From positions 1 to 7,383 of the forward strand of contig PWEU01000073.1 of the NCBI GenBank assembly GCA_003554005.1: a DNA stretch of 7,383 nucleotides, in the 5' to 3' direction. Each line of letters starts with the position of its first letter. Positions within the stretch are counted from its first letter, which is position 1. Below the pieces are notes generated by a model. It was not told the origin of the DNA. It saw only the letters and a program-made list of their open reading frames with translations, and made no database searches. This document shows, piece after piece, positions 1-6,114 of the stretch. A program made the translations under genes and the position numbers. Source of the stretch: Nitriliruptoraceae bacterium (GTDB lineage: Bacteria; Actinomycetota; Nitriliruptoria; Nitriliruptorales; Nitriliruptoraceae).

Positions 1-5
1 GGATC

Positions 6-47
6 CCCCACGGGGGCGAACCTAACGGGCGACCTCGGCGCGTGGGG
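6..47 (-). terminator. weak candidate terminator after the glucosidase gene
   Basis: CCCCACG at 6-12 and CGTGGGG at 41-47 are a perfect 7-bp inverted repeat abutting the stop codon at 48-50, with a 28-nt loop. A smaller alternative hairpin uses the C and G runs at 5-16. No T-run follows within the window, and the left edge cuts off anything beyond, so this is only suggestive of operon termination. Confidence 0.25.
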
Positions 48-1961
48 TCACGGCGTGGCCGGCACCGCCGCGAAGGCGCTGGCCGGCAGGCGCCACACCC
101 GCCCGCTCGGGCCGTCCACCGCCGGCACCCGGAGCGTCCCGGAAGCCGCGACGAGGTCCTCATGATGGAGCAGCGCCTCGGCGTGGGCGCCGGCGACCAG
201 CCCCAGCACCTCGGCGTCGAGGACCACCTCCCCAGCGGCAGCCCGGGTCAGCGCGGTCAGTATCCGCTCCTTCGGATGGTCGCGGAGGTAGATGATCACG
301 TCGTCTTCGAGGTGGACCCAGCGCAGGCCCCCGCGTCGTAGGGCCGGGCTGGAGCGACGGATCGCCACCAGACGCCGGGTGAGCTCCAACGTGCATCGGT
401 CCCAGCGCTCGGGCTGGTCCCAGGGCATCGGGGCCCGGGTGACGACGTCAGGAGCGCCGCGGCTGCCCGTCCTCTCGATCGTGCCGTCGGCACCGAGCCC
501 GATCTCGTCGCCATAGAACAGCGACGGCACGCCGACGAAGGTCAGCAGCCAGGTGAGGCCGACATGCCGACGGGCCTGGTCACCGGCGACGTGTGCCCAT
601 CTGGCGGTGTCGTGCGAGCCGAGCAGGGTCATCGAGTGCAGGACGCTACGCCACGGCAGCTGCCCACGGACCAGGTCCATCACGTGCGCCACGGTCGTGC
701 CGGGGAGTGAGCGCACCGGGGCGGGCGGACCGAGCAGTCGGACCTCCCGCTCGGGATCGCCCAGCCAGCTCCACACCGGCCGGGTGAAGCCGGTGTAGTC
801 CATGGTCCCGTGCCACCCGTCGGCCCTGAGGTCGGCGGTGGCGTCGTGGCAGTGCTCGGCCAGGAGGTAGGCATCGTGGCGGACGTCCCGGCAGGTGGCG
901 AGCAGGCGGGCCCTGAGCTCCGCAGAGAGGTCGACCGCGCCCTGGCGTCCGGCCATGTTGGCGGCGTCGATCCGCCACCCGTCGAGGTGGAAGGGGGCCG
1001 CGAGGTAGCGGGCGGCGACCGATGCGGAGCCCTCGTACAACCGACGGCGGAGCTCGGGATCGCGGTGATCGAACTTCGGCAGTGTGGGCACGCCGTGCCA
1101 GGCCTGGTAGCGGGGCGGATGCTCCTCGAAGACGTAGAACCCAGCCTCCACGCTGGCGGCGTCGGCCTGGGCCGCGAGGAACCAGGAGTGGGTCGAGCCC
1201 GAGTGGTTCAGTGTCAGGTCACCCAGCAGACGCAGCCCGCGGTCGTGCAGGGCAGCGGATAGCGCCGCCAGCCCCGCATCACCTCCGAGGAACGGGTCCA
1301 CCTCGTCGAAGGACGACGCCGCGTAGCGGTGGTTCTGGATCGAGGGGAACACCGGGGTGAGGGAGACCCCGTCGACACCGAGGTGGAGCAGGTGCTCCAG
1401 CCGACCGGCGATACCCGGGAGGTCGCCGCCGTACAGCTGGTACATCGAGGAGGGCCGGTCGGTCGCGATCGGATCGGTCCAGGCCGCCGGTTCCGCCCAG
1501 CCGGGCCAGTCCTGGCTCGCCCCCGAACGGGCGAAGCGGTCGGGGAAGATCTGGTAGAGCGTCGCGTCGGCGACCCAGCTCGGCGGTGGTGGCGAGGCGA
1601 GCAGCTGGAAGTCCCAGGTATCCGGGACGTCGTGGGGCACCACTCCCCGGCCGGTCAACCAGGCGTCACCGCGGGGGCCGTCCAGCTGGAAGCGGTAGCG
1701 CTGCACCTGCGAGACCTGGATGAGGTCCCCCTCGTACAGGTCGACGGCGCGGGAGCGGTGCACCCGGCGTGCTCGCCGGTAGACCGGCTCGCCGTCCTCG
1801 ACGCTACGCAGGTGCACTGCCTCGAAGCCGCTGGCGTGCGGGACCTCGACCCGCAACGTCGTGGTGGCTCCGATGGCCGGCGACGCGGCGGCGGCCCCAT
1901 CGGGGGTCGCGACGTGGGCCGCGGAACCCCCGTGGTGTGGCGCCAGGAGCTCCTCGGCCAC
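48..1961 (-). CDS. GH13 maltodextrin glucosidase, MalZ-like (cyclomaltodextrinase/neopullulanase group)
   Basis: This 637-residue cytoplasmic enzyme is expected to hydrolyse alpha-1,4 bonds of imported maltodextrins to glucose or short sugars. Residues about 34-120 form a beta-rich N-terminal domain. The GH13 barrel begins near residue 131 with YQIFPDRFARS, a stretch I recognise from E. coli MalZ. Visible GH13 motifs are region I DLTLNH (248-253), region II GWRID with nucleophile D332, region III LLAEH with acid/base E369, and region IV GSHD with D451; all catalytic residues are present. Other MalZ-like stretches are YGGDL (177-181), FYGDE (482-486) and ALRRGG (540-545). No signal peptide is visible. 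The start is GTG, 4 nt after the malG stop, with GAAGGG (1970-1975) placed 8 nt upstream. It is the last gene of the malEFG operon. Family assignment is firm; the exact specificity (maltodextrin glucosidase or cyclomaltodextrinase) is inferred. Confidence 0.93.
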   Translation of the reverse strand: MAEELLAPHHGGSAAHVATPDGAAAASPAIGATTTLRVEVPHASGFEAVHLRSVEDGEPVYRRARRVHRSRAVDLYEGDLIQVSQVQRYRFQLDGPRGDAWLTGRGVVPHDVPDTWDFQLLASPPPPSWVADATLYQIFPDRFARSGASQDWPGWAEPAAWTDPIATDRPSSMYQLYGGDLPGIAGRLEHLLHLGVDGVSLTPVFPSIQNHRYAASSFDEVDPFLGGDAGLAALSAALHDRGLRLLGDLTLNHSGSTHSWFLAAQADAASVEAGFYVFEEHPPRYQAWHGVPTLPKFDHRDPELRRRLYEGSASVAARYLAAPFHLDGWRIDAANMAGRQGAVDLSAELRARLLATCRDVRHDAYLLAEHCHDATADLRADGWHGTMDYTGFTRPVWSWLGDPEREVRLLGPPAPVRSLPGTTVAHVMDLVRGQLPWRSVLHSMTLLGSHDTARWAHVAGDQARRHVGLTWLLTFVGVPSLFYGDEIGLGADGTIERTGSRGAPDVVTRAPMPWDQPERWDRCTLELTRRLVAIRRSSPALRRGGLRWVHLEDDVIIYLRDHPKERILTALTRAAAGEVVLDAEVLGLVAGAHAEALLHHEDLVAASGTLRVPAVDGPSGRVWRLPASAFAAVPATP

Positions 1962-1965
1962 GGGC

Positions 1966-2901
1966 TCAGCCCTTCACGCCGCCGGCGGTCAGCCCCGAGA
2001 CGATGTAACGCTGCAGGAACAGGAACATCAGCAGCGTCGGCAGCGACCCGATCAGGGCACCTCCGGCGAAGGGGCCCCACTGCTGGCCGTAGTTCTGATC
2101 GATGAAGCGGAACAGCCCCGTCGCCAGGGTCTGGTTGGCGTCCGCCTGTCCCAGCAGGATGCTGGCGAGGATGAACTCGTTGAACAGGAAGATGAACGAC
2201 AGCAGCCCGGCGACCACCAGGATCGGCAGCGAGAGCGGCAGGATGATCCGGGTGAAGATCTGCCCGTGGGTGGCACCATCGACCAGCGCCGACTCGTCGA
2301 GCTCCTTCGGCACGGTGTCGAAGAAGCCCTTCATCAGCCAGGTGTTGGTCCCGAGCGCCCCGCCGAGGTAGACGAGGAACAGCCCGAGCTGGGTCCCGAA
2401 CCCCATGAAGGGGAAGTAGTTGGAGATGTTCACCAGGAACAGGAAGATCGCCCCGTTGGCGAGCAGCTGGGGGAACATCTGCACCAGCAGGATCGTCAGC
2501 AGTCCCGGGCGACGGCCGGCGAAGCGCAGCCGCGCGAAGGCGTAGGCGGCCATCGCCGAGAGGAACATGTTGGCGAACGCGGCGCCGCCGGCGATCTTGA
2601 TCGAGTTCCACAGCCAGGTGAAGAACGGCGTGGTGTCGAACAGCTCCCGGTAGTTGTCCAGCGTCACCGCCCGCGGTACCAGCTGGGCGCCGGACAGCGT
2701 CGCCACCGGCGAGACCGAGGCGAGCACCACGAAGTAGACGGGCATGAGCGCGAAGGCGACGCCGAGCAGGCCGACGATGTAGCGCCAGCCCACCTCCCGC
2801 CACCAGCGCGCACCCTTGGGGCCGCTGTCGGTGGGGTCGAAGGTCGCCGCGTCGAAGCGGCGCTCGTCAGCGGCGGTGGAGAGGGGATCGGTGGCAGCCA
2901 T
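1966..2901 (-). CDS. malG: maltose/maltodextrin ABC transporter permease MalG
   Basis: This 311-residue inner-membrane permease pairs with MalF to form the sugar channel. An N-terminal cytoplasmic stretch of about 38 residues, acidic at first and then basic, precedes roughly six hydrophobic segments near residues 40-62, 98-122, 132-157, 168-190, 220-245 and 278-300. The cytoplasmic EAA loop that docks the ATPase is present as ESALVDG (203-209) followed by the conserved LP at 221-222; the usual EAA reads ESA here, a common MalG variant. The C-terminus LTAGGVKG matches my recollection of the E. coli MalG ending, which the E. coli structure places at the ATPase dimer. The ATG overlaps the malF stop by one base (TGATG at 2899-2903), which suggests translational coupling. 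A GGAGG (2912-2916) lies 10 nt upstream. The downstream glucosidase gene follows after 4 nt. Confidence 0.95.
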   Translation of the reverse strand: MAATDPLSTAADERRFDAATFDPTDSGPKGARWWREVGWRYIVGLLGVAFALMPVYFVVLASVSPVATLSGAQLVPRAVTLDNYRELFDTTPFFTWLWNSIKIAGGAAFANMFLSAMAAYAFARLRFAGRRPGLLTILLVQMFPQLLANGAIFLFLVNISNYFPFMGFGTQLGLFLVYLGGALGTNTWLMKGFFDTVPKELDESALVDGATHGQIFTRIILPLSLPILVVAGLLSFIFLFNEFILASILLGQADANQTLATGLFRFIDQNYGQQWGPFAGGALIGSLPTLLMFLFLQRYIVSGLTAGGVKG

Positions 2902-4526
2902 CAGTTGATGTCCTCCAGCACCGCGGTGCGCTTGAACCCGATGTAGCTGAATATGGCCACGAGGAAGAAGATGATCGTGGAGATCGCCGCCGCGAGACCG
3001 AAGTCCTGCCCGCGTCCGCCGGCGAAGGCCAACCGGTAGCTGAAGCTGATCAGGATGTCGGTGTGGCCGGCCGGGGTCAGGGTGCCCTGGATCGGTGGTC
3101 CACCGCCGGTGAGCAGGAAGACGGTGTTGAAGTTGTTGAAGTTGAAGGCGAAGGAGGCGATCAGCAGCGGCCCCACGGCCACCAACAGCAGCGGCAGGGT
3201 GATCCGGCGCAGGATCTGCCAACCCGACGCCCCGTCGACCCGGGCGGCCTCCTTGACCTCCTCGGGCATGGCCTGCAGCGCCCCGGTGGTGATCAGGAAC
3301 ATGTAGCCGAACCCGAGCCACAGGTTGACCAGGACCACCGAGAACTTCGGTAACGCGCCGGCGAAGGCTTGGCTCGTCAACCACGGGATGCTGACCCCGA
3401 GGATCTGGTTGATCGGTCCGAAGGAGGTGTTGAGCAGGCCCTGCCAGATCAACGCGGTCATGAACGAGGGCAGGGCGTAGGGCACGATCAGCAGCGACCG
3501 GGTCGTGCGCCGCAGCTTCATCCGTGGGTCGTTGAGGGCCAGGGCGAGGGCCAGACCCAGCACGAAAGTGGTCAGTACCGACAGGATCGCGAAAGCGAAG
3601 GTCCAGACGAACACCCGGAAGAAGGGGCCGCGGATCGCCGGCGAGGTCAGGACCCGGCGGTAGTTGTCGAACCCGATGGTGTCGCGGAAGCCGGGACGCA
3701 ACGTCGAGCCGTCCTCGGCGGTGAAGGTCCCGTCGACGGCGGTGTAGACGGTGCCGTCCTCCAGATCGCGGATCTCACCCGTCACCTCGTCGTACTCGAG
3801 TCGCTGGACGGCGACGGCGGCGGTGTTGAAGGTCTGGACGCTGATGGCGTCGGCCTCGAGGTCGAGGTCGAGCTCGTCGACGACCTCACCGGTGATCGGC
3901 ACCGAGAAGGCCAGGATCTCCGCCTCACGATCCCCGAGTTCCCCGAGGGTGATGGGACGGAACTCGTCCAGGATCACCCGCGCTGCGCCCTCACCGACGA
4001 TGTCACCCTCCTCGAGGAGGGGCAGCCCATCCTCGGTCCCCAGGAACAGATCGCCGTCGGGGTCCTCGAGGAGCAGTGCGAGGTCGCCGGCATCGTTCTG
4101 CAGCGGCGTGGAGCGGTACCGAACAGCATCGTCGGGCACGGTGACCGAGTCGGAGATGATGCGCCCGATGGCCTGCTGTTCGTTGAGGACGTTGCCGGTG
4201 CCGTAGTTGGTGAAGCCGATGTAGGCGGTGTACAGCACGGGGGACACCTGGAAGATGAGGAGCGCGATCGTGCCGGGCAGCAGGAACTTCAGCGGCAGCG
4301 TGCGCTTCGAGAGGTAGACGTAGTCGAGCGCGGCGGTGGCCACGACCACGACCGCCAGGGGGGTCCACTCCCGCAGTGGCAGCAGCGTCAGGATCGCGTA
4401 GAGCGCCAGGGCGTTCACGACGCCGAGGAAGAGGAACTTGAGCAGCAACCCGGCGACGCTGCCGGCGCCGAGCCGGTCGGCGAGGCGGTCCGCGAAGCTC
4501 ACCGGTGCCCCGGGCAGGTTGGACAT
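2901..4526 (-). CDS. malF: maltose/maltodextrin ABC transporter permease MalF with a large extracytoplasmic P2-type loop
   Basis: This 541-residue permease is the partner of MalG. It has the E. coli MalF layout: three N-terminal membrane segments (about 24-48, 55-73, 80-104), a large external loop (about 107-300), then five segments (about 303-331, 343-365, 393-417, 444-466, 508-530). In E. coli MalF the corresponding P2 loop contacts the binding protein. The EAA loop is canonical, with E426-A-A and G432 followed by a conserved LP at 444-445. Stretches such as ASFAFNFNNF (457-466) and GGRGQDFGLAAAI (503-515) match my memory of E. coli MalF closely. The loop is rich in Asp and Glu. I chose the ATG at 4526 because GGGGAG (4533-4538) sits 6 nt upstream; an in-frame extension to 4631 would run through the intergenic hairpin. 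A GTG directly before the ATG would be too close to this site. Confidence 0.95.
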   Translation of the reverse strand: MSNLPGAPVSFADRLADRLGAGSVAGLLLKFLFLGVVNALALYAILTLLPLREWTPLAVVVVATAALDYVYLSKRTLPLKFLLPGTIALLIFQVSPVLYTAYIGFTNYGTGNVLNEQQAIGRIISDSVTVPDDAVRYRSTPLQNDAGDLALLLEDPDGDLFLGTEDGLPLLEEGDIVGEGAARVILDEFRPITLGELGDREAEILAFSVPITGEVVDELDLDLEADAISVQTFNTAAVAVQRLEYDEVTGEIRDLEDGTVYTAVDGTFTAEDGSTLRPGFRDTIGFDNYRRVLTSPAIRGPFFRVFVWTFAFAILSVLTTFVLGLALALALNDPRMKLRRTTRSLLIVPYALPSFMTALIWQGLLNTSFGPINQILGVSIPWLTSQAFAGALPKFSVVLVNLWLGFGYMFLITTGALQAMPEEVKEAARVDGASGWQILRRITLPLLLVAVGPLLIASFAFNFNNFNTVFLLTGGGPPIQGTLTPAGHTDILISFSYRLAFAGGRGQDFGLAAAISTIIFFLVAIFSYIGFKRTAVLEDIN

Positions 4527-4532
4527 CACGCA

Positions 4533-4538
4533 CTCCCC
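4533..4538 (-). promoter_or_regulatory. malF ribosome binding site
   Basis: On the minus strand GGGGAG ends 6 nt before the ATG at 4526. It fixes the malF start: the immediately preceding in-frame GTG would have only 3 nt of spacing, and the longer in-frame reading upstream has no comparable site. Confidence 0.7.
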
Positions 4539-4605
4539 TGCGGGATGAGCGGCGCGCGACCCGAGCCGGTCACGCGTCCATCGCGGCGCATGATGCCACG
4601 ATGGT

Positions 4606-4641
4606 CGAGGGGGCGGCGCCCTCTGCGGCACCGCCCCCTCG
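4606..4641 (-). promoter_or_regulatory. strong malE-malF intergenic hairpin (mRNA 3' stabiliser or attenuator)
   Basis: The sequence shows a perfect 11-bp inverted repeat: 4606-4616 pairs with 4631-4641 (core GAGGGGGCGG / CCGCCCCCTC). On the minus-strand RNA the stem continues through one G-U pair (4617/4630) and three more pairs (4618-4620 with 4627-4629), leaving a 6-nt loop at 4621-4626. The hairpin starts 9 nt after the malE stop codon. No T-run follows it on the minus strand, so it does not look like a complete intrinsic terminator. In other bacteria, stable structures between malE and malF protect the upstream message and keep binding protein more abundant than permease; I infer a similar role here. 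Confidence 0.75.
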
Positions 4642-4650
4642 GATGATCGA

Positions 4651-5961
4651 TCAGAGCCCGATCAGCTCGCGGATCTGGTCCGCTGCCTGCTCGAACGCCC
4701 CCTGCGGGTCCTGACCCGCGGCGATGTTCTCGTAGGCGTCGGTCCACGCCGCCCAGACGGAGCCCATCTGGGGGATGGCCGGCATCGGACGGCCGGTCTC
4801 ACCGGCGGCACCGAAGCCCGCGACGTCCGGGTCGTCCTGGACCTGCTCGAAGGCGCTGAGCTTGGCCGGAGGACGGTTGCCCGCCTCGTACAGCTCGAGC
4901 TGTGCGTCATCGGTGCCCATGAAGTCGAGCACGAAGGTCCGCGCGGCGAGTTCGTTCTCGGCGAAGGAGGAGACCATGAAGCCCTGCACGCCCACGAACG
5001 GCGCCGGGGTGCCGCCGTCGACGGTCGGGAAGGCCTCGACCACGTAGTCCACGTCCGCGAAGTCACCGACCGCCCACGGACCGGTCACCGCGAAGGGCGC
5101 ACGACCGGAAGAGAAGGAGTCGATCATCACGTCGTAGGTAACGTCGACGTTCAGGAAGTCGCGCTCGTACATGTCACCGAAGATCTCCGCGGCCTCGAGG
5201 CCACCCTCGGAGTCGATCCCGAGGTCATCGGCGAGGTAGGAGCCATCGTCGGCCTGACCGAAGACGTAGCCGCCGGCACCGGTCACGACCCAGTAGTTGT
5301 GGAACGGGTCACCGTTGCCGTTCTGCTGCCACGCGACGGGCAGGTCGGCGTCACCGGCCTCGACCGCCGCCAGACCCATCTCGACCATCTCCTCGAGGGT
5401 CTCGGGGCTCTCGGGGGCCAGCTCGGTGTTGCGGATCAGTGCGATGTTCTCGATCGCGTACGGCAGGCCGTAGTTGGTGCCGTCGTAGGCGAACGCCTGG
5501 GTCGCGACCTCCAGGAAGTCGTCATCAGCCGCACCGAGGTCCAGCGGAGCGACCACACCGTTCTCCACCAGCTCACCGAGCCAGTCGTGGGCACCGACGA
5601 AGATGTCCGGTCCCTGACCCGCTGGGCCCTGGACGGAGACGTTGTCACGGATCTGGTCGAAAGCGACCTCCTGCACCGCGACCGTGAGGCCCTGCTCCTC
5701 ACCGAACGCCTCGGCGAAGGGCTCGACCACGGCGCGACGGGTGTCGTCGGCCCAGATCACGAGGTCGGCGTCGGCCCGGACGGGAGCAGCTTCCTCCTCC
5801 TCCTCGACCTCTTCCTCTACCTCTTCCTCTACCTCTTCCTCCTCGGTCTCCTCGACCTCGTCGACCGGGTCGTCCACGACGTCCTCAGTGTCCTCACCGC
5901 AGGCGGCGAGAACGAGGGCAGCGACGGGGACGATGGCGATCCACTTGCGATACCGCTTCAT
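4651..5961 (-). CDS. malE: maltose/maltodextrin-binding lipoprotein MalE (ABC transporter solute-binding protein)
   Basis: This 436-residue lipoprotein is expected to bind maltose or maltodextrins outside the membrane and hand them to MalF/MalG. A type II signal peptide is clear: basic MKRYRK, a hydrophobic stretch 8-20 and lipobox LAAC with Cys21 as the lipidated residue. Residues 23-57 form an extreme acidic linker (25 of 35 are Asp or Glu). The binding domain follows from about residue 66 and carries typical family 1 solute-binding stretches such as GPDIFVGAHDW (117-127) and YGLPYAIENIALIRN (164-178). The ATG at 5961 has AGGAG (5967-5971) 5 nt upstream. A longer in-frame reading to 6147 would bury the signal peptide and overlap the regulator gene, so I rejected it. 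As first gene of the operon it is followed by a strong hairpin. The exact ligand is inferred from the MalF, MalG and glucosidase neighbours. Confidence 0.95.
   Translation of the reverse strand: MKRYRKWIAIVPVAALVLAACGEDTEDVVDDPVDEVEETEEEEVEEEVEEEVEEEEEAAPVRADADLVIWADDTRRAVVEPFAEAFGEEQGLTVAVQEVAFDQIRDNVSVQGPAGQGPDIFVGAHDWLGELVENGVVAPLDLGAADDDFLEVATQAFAYDGTNYGLPYAIENIALIRNTELAPESPETLEEMVEMGLAAVEAGDADLPVAWQQNGNGDPFHNYWVVTGAGGYVFGQADDGSYLADDLGIDSEGGLEAAEIFGDMYERDFLNVDVTYDVMIDSFSSGRAPFAVTGPWAVGDFADVDYVVEAFPTVDGGTPAPFVGVQGFMVSSFAENELAARTFVLDFMGTDDAQLELYEAGNRPPAKLSAFEQVQDDPDVAGFGAAGETGRPMPAIPQMGSVWAAWTDAYENIAAGQDPQGAFEQAADQIRELIGL
5807..5842 (-). repeat. three tandem 12-bp units encoding EEEV in the MalE linker
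   Basis: On the plus strand ACCTCTTCCTCT occurs at 5807-5818 and 5819-5830, then a third copy differing only in its last base at 5831-5842. Read on the minus strand the units encode E-E-E-V three times (MalE residues 41-52) inside a longer Glu-rich run. The unit length is a multiple of three, so slippage would lengthen or shorten the linker without breaking the frame. Confidence 0.9.
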
Positions 5962-5966
5962 CGTGA

Positions 5967-5971
5967 CTCCT
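5967..5971 (-). promoter_or_regulatory. malE ribosome binding site
   Basis: AGGAG on the minus strand, 5 nt upstream of the ATG at 5961. It supports the start that gives MalE its lipoprotein signal peptide. Confidence 0.8.
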
Positions 5972-5979
5972 ACGTGTGG

Positions 5980-6012
5980 CCGGTGGCGGGACCTCTCGCC
6001 CCGCGCATCCGG
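5980..6012 (-). promoter_or_regulatory. possible hairpin in the malE 5' leader
   Basis: In the predicted malE leader GCGGG (5986-5990) pairs with CCCGC (6000-6004), extended by a G-U pair, and an outer CCGG/CCGG pair joins 5980-5983 with 6009-6012. The structure ends just before the AGGAG site. Short GC-rich stems arise by chance in DNA this rich in G+C, so a role is uncertain. I see no recognisable riboswitch. Confidence 0.25.
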
Positions 6013-6032
6013 GTGGTGGAACGTCAGAGCAG

Positions 6033-6062
6033 AGTTTGCAACAAGTTGCAGGTATTTGTCAA
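6033..6062 (-). promoter_or_regulatory. malE operon promoter
   Basis: On the minus strand TTGACA at 6057-6062 is a perfect consensus -35 box. After 18 nt comes CAAACT at 6033-6038, a weak -10 that keeps the A at position 2 and the T at position 6. The predicted start of transcription lies near 6026, giving a leader of about 65 nt before the malE ATG. The operator candidate at 6037-6050 fills most of the spacer and touches the -10 box, which fits repression by blocking polymerase. I could not settle on a promoter for the divergent regulator; TATTGT at 6074-6079 is one possible -10 but lacks a well-spaced -35. Confidence 0.6.
6037..6050. promoter_or_regulatory. palindromic operator candidate for the LacI-family regulator
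   Basis: TGCAAC (6037-6042) and GTTGCA (6045-6050) are perfect inverted half-sites separated by AA. It is the best palindrome in the divergent intergenic region, lies within the malE promoter and about 65 bp before the regulator start, so one bound dimer could control both directions. LacI-family operators usually have a central CG; here the two half-sites are set 2 bp apart. A further lone GTTGCA lies at 6078-6083. Confidence 0.65.
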
Positions 6063-6102
6063 GAAGAACCGGATATTGTTGCAGCACTTCTCTGGCCGCT
6101 CT

Positions 6103-6106
6103 AAGG
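6103..6106 (+). promoter_or_regulatory. ribosome binding site of the LacI-family regulator
   Basis: AAGG lies 8 nt before the GTG at 6115. It is a short site, but it supports the GTG as the start directly before the helix-turn-helix, rather than any upstream in-frame codon. Confidence 0.5.
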
Positions 6107-6114
6107 TCTGCACC

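Noticed and set aside
1..6. A GGATCC (BamHI) palindrome exactly at the left edge, possibly a cloning junction
   Set aside because: A 6-bp site occurs often by chance in this composition, and no vector-like sequence follows.
1861..2946. A long plus-strand open frame of 361 codons opposite malG and the start of the glucosidase
   Set aside because: It is a Gln/Glu/Arg-rich low-complexity translation with no family similarity, antisense to two well-supported genes.
4527..4631. A 35-residue N-terminal extension of MalF
   Set aside because: It starts inside the intergenic hairpin, has a low-complexity Pro/Arg-rich sequence, and lacks the good ribosome site found before the ATG at 4526.
4606..4641. 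The malE-malF hairpin as a full intrinsic terminator
   Set aside because: No T-run follows on the transcribed strand, and malF and malG downstream have no evident promoter of their own in the 124-nt gap.
3369..4646. A long plus-strand open frame of 425 codons opposite malF
   Set aside because: Its composition is Gly/Gln/Glu/Val-rich with no recognisable domain. Such antisense frames are expected in high-GC DNA opposite genes with G/C third positions.
5791..5895. Short tandem repeats resembling a CRISPR or regulatory repeat array
   Set aside because: The units are contiguous, 12 bp long with no spacers, and encode the EEEV linker of MalE.
5299..6114. A long plus-strand reading frame that runs without a stop into the LacI-type gene, suggesting a fused 628-residue protein
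   Set aside because: It is antisense to malE, and its Leu/Phe-rich stretch is only the complement of the Glu-rich linker. The regulator's helix-turn-helix begins at the GTG at 6115, as is normal for the family.
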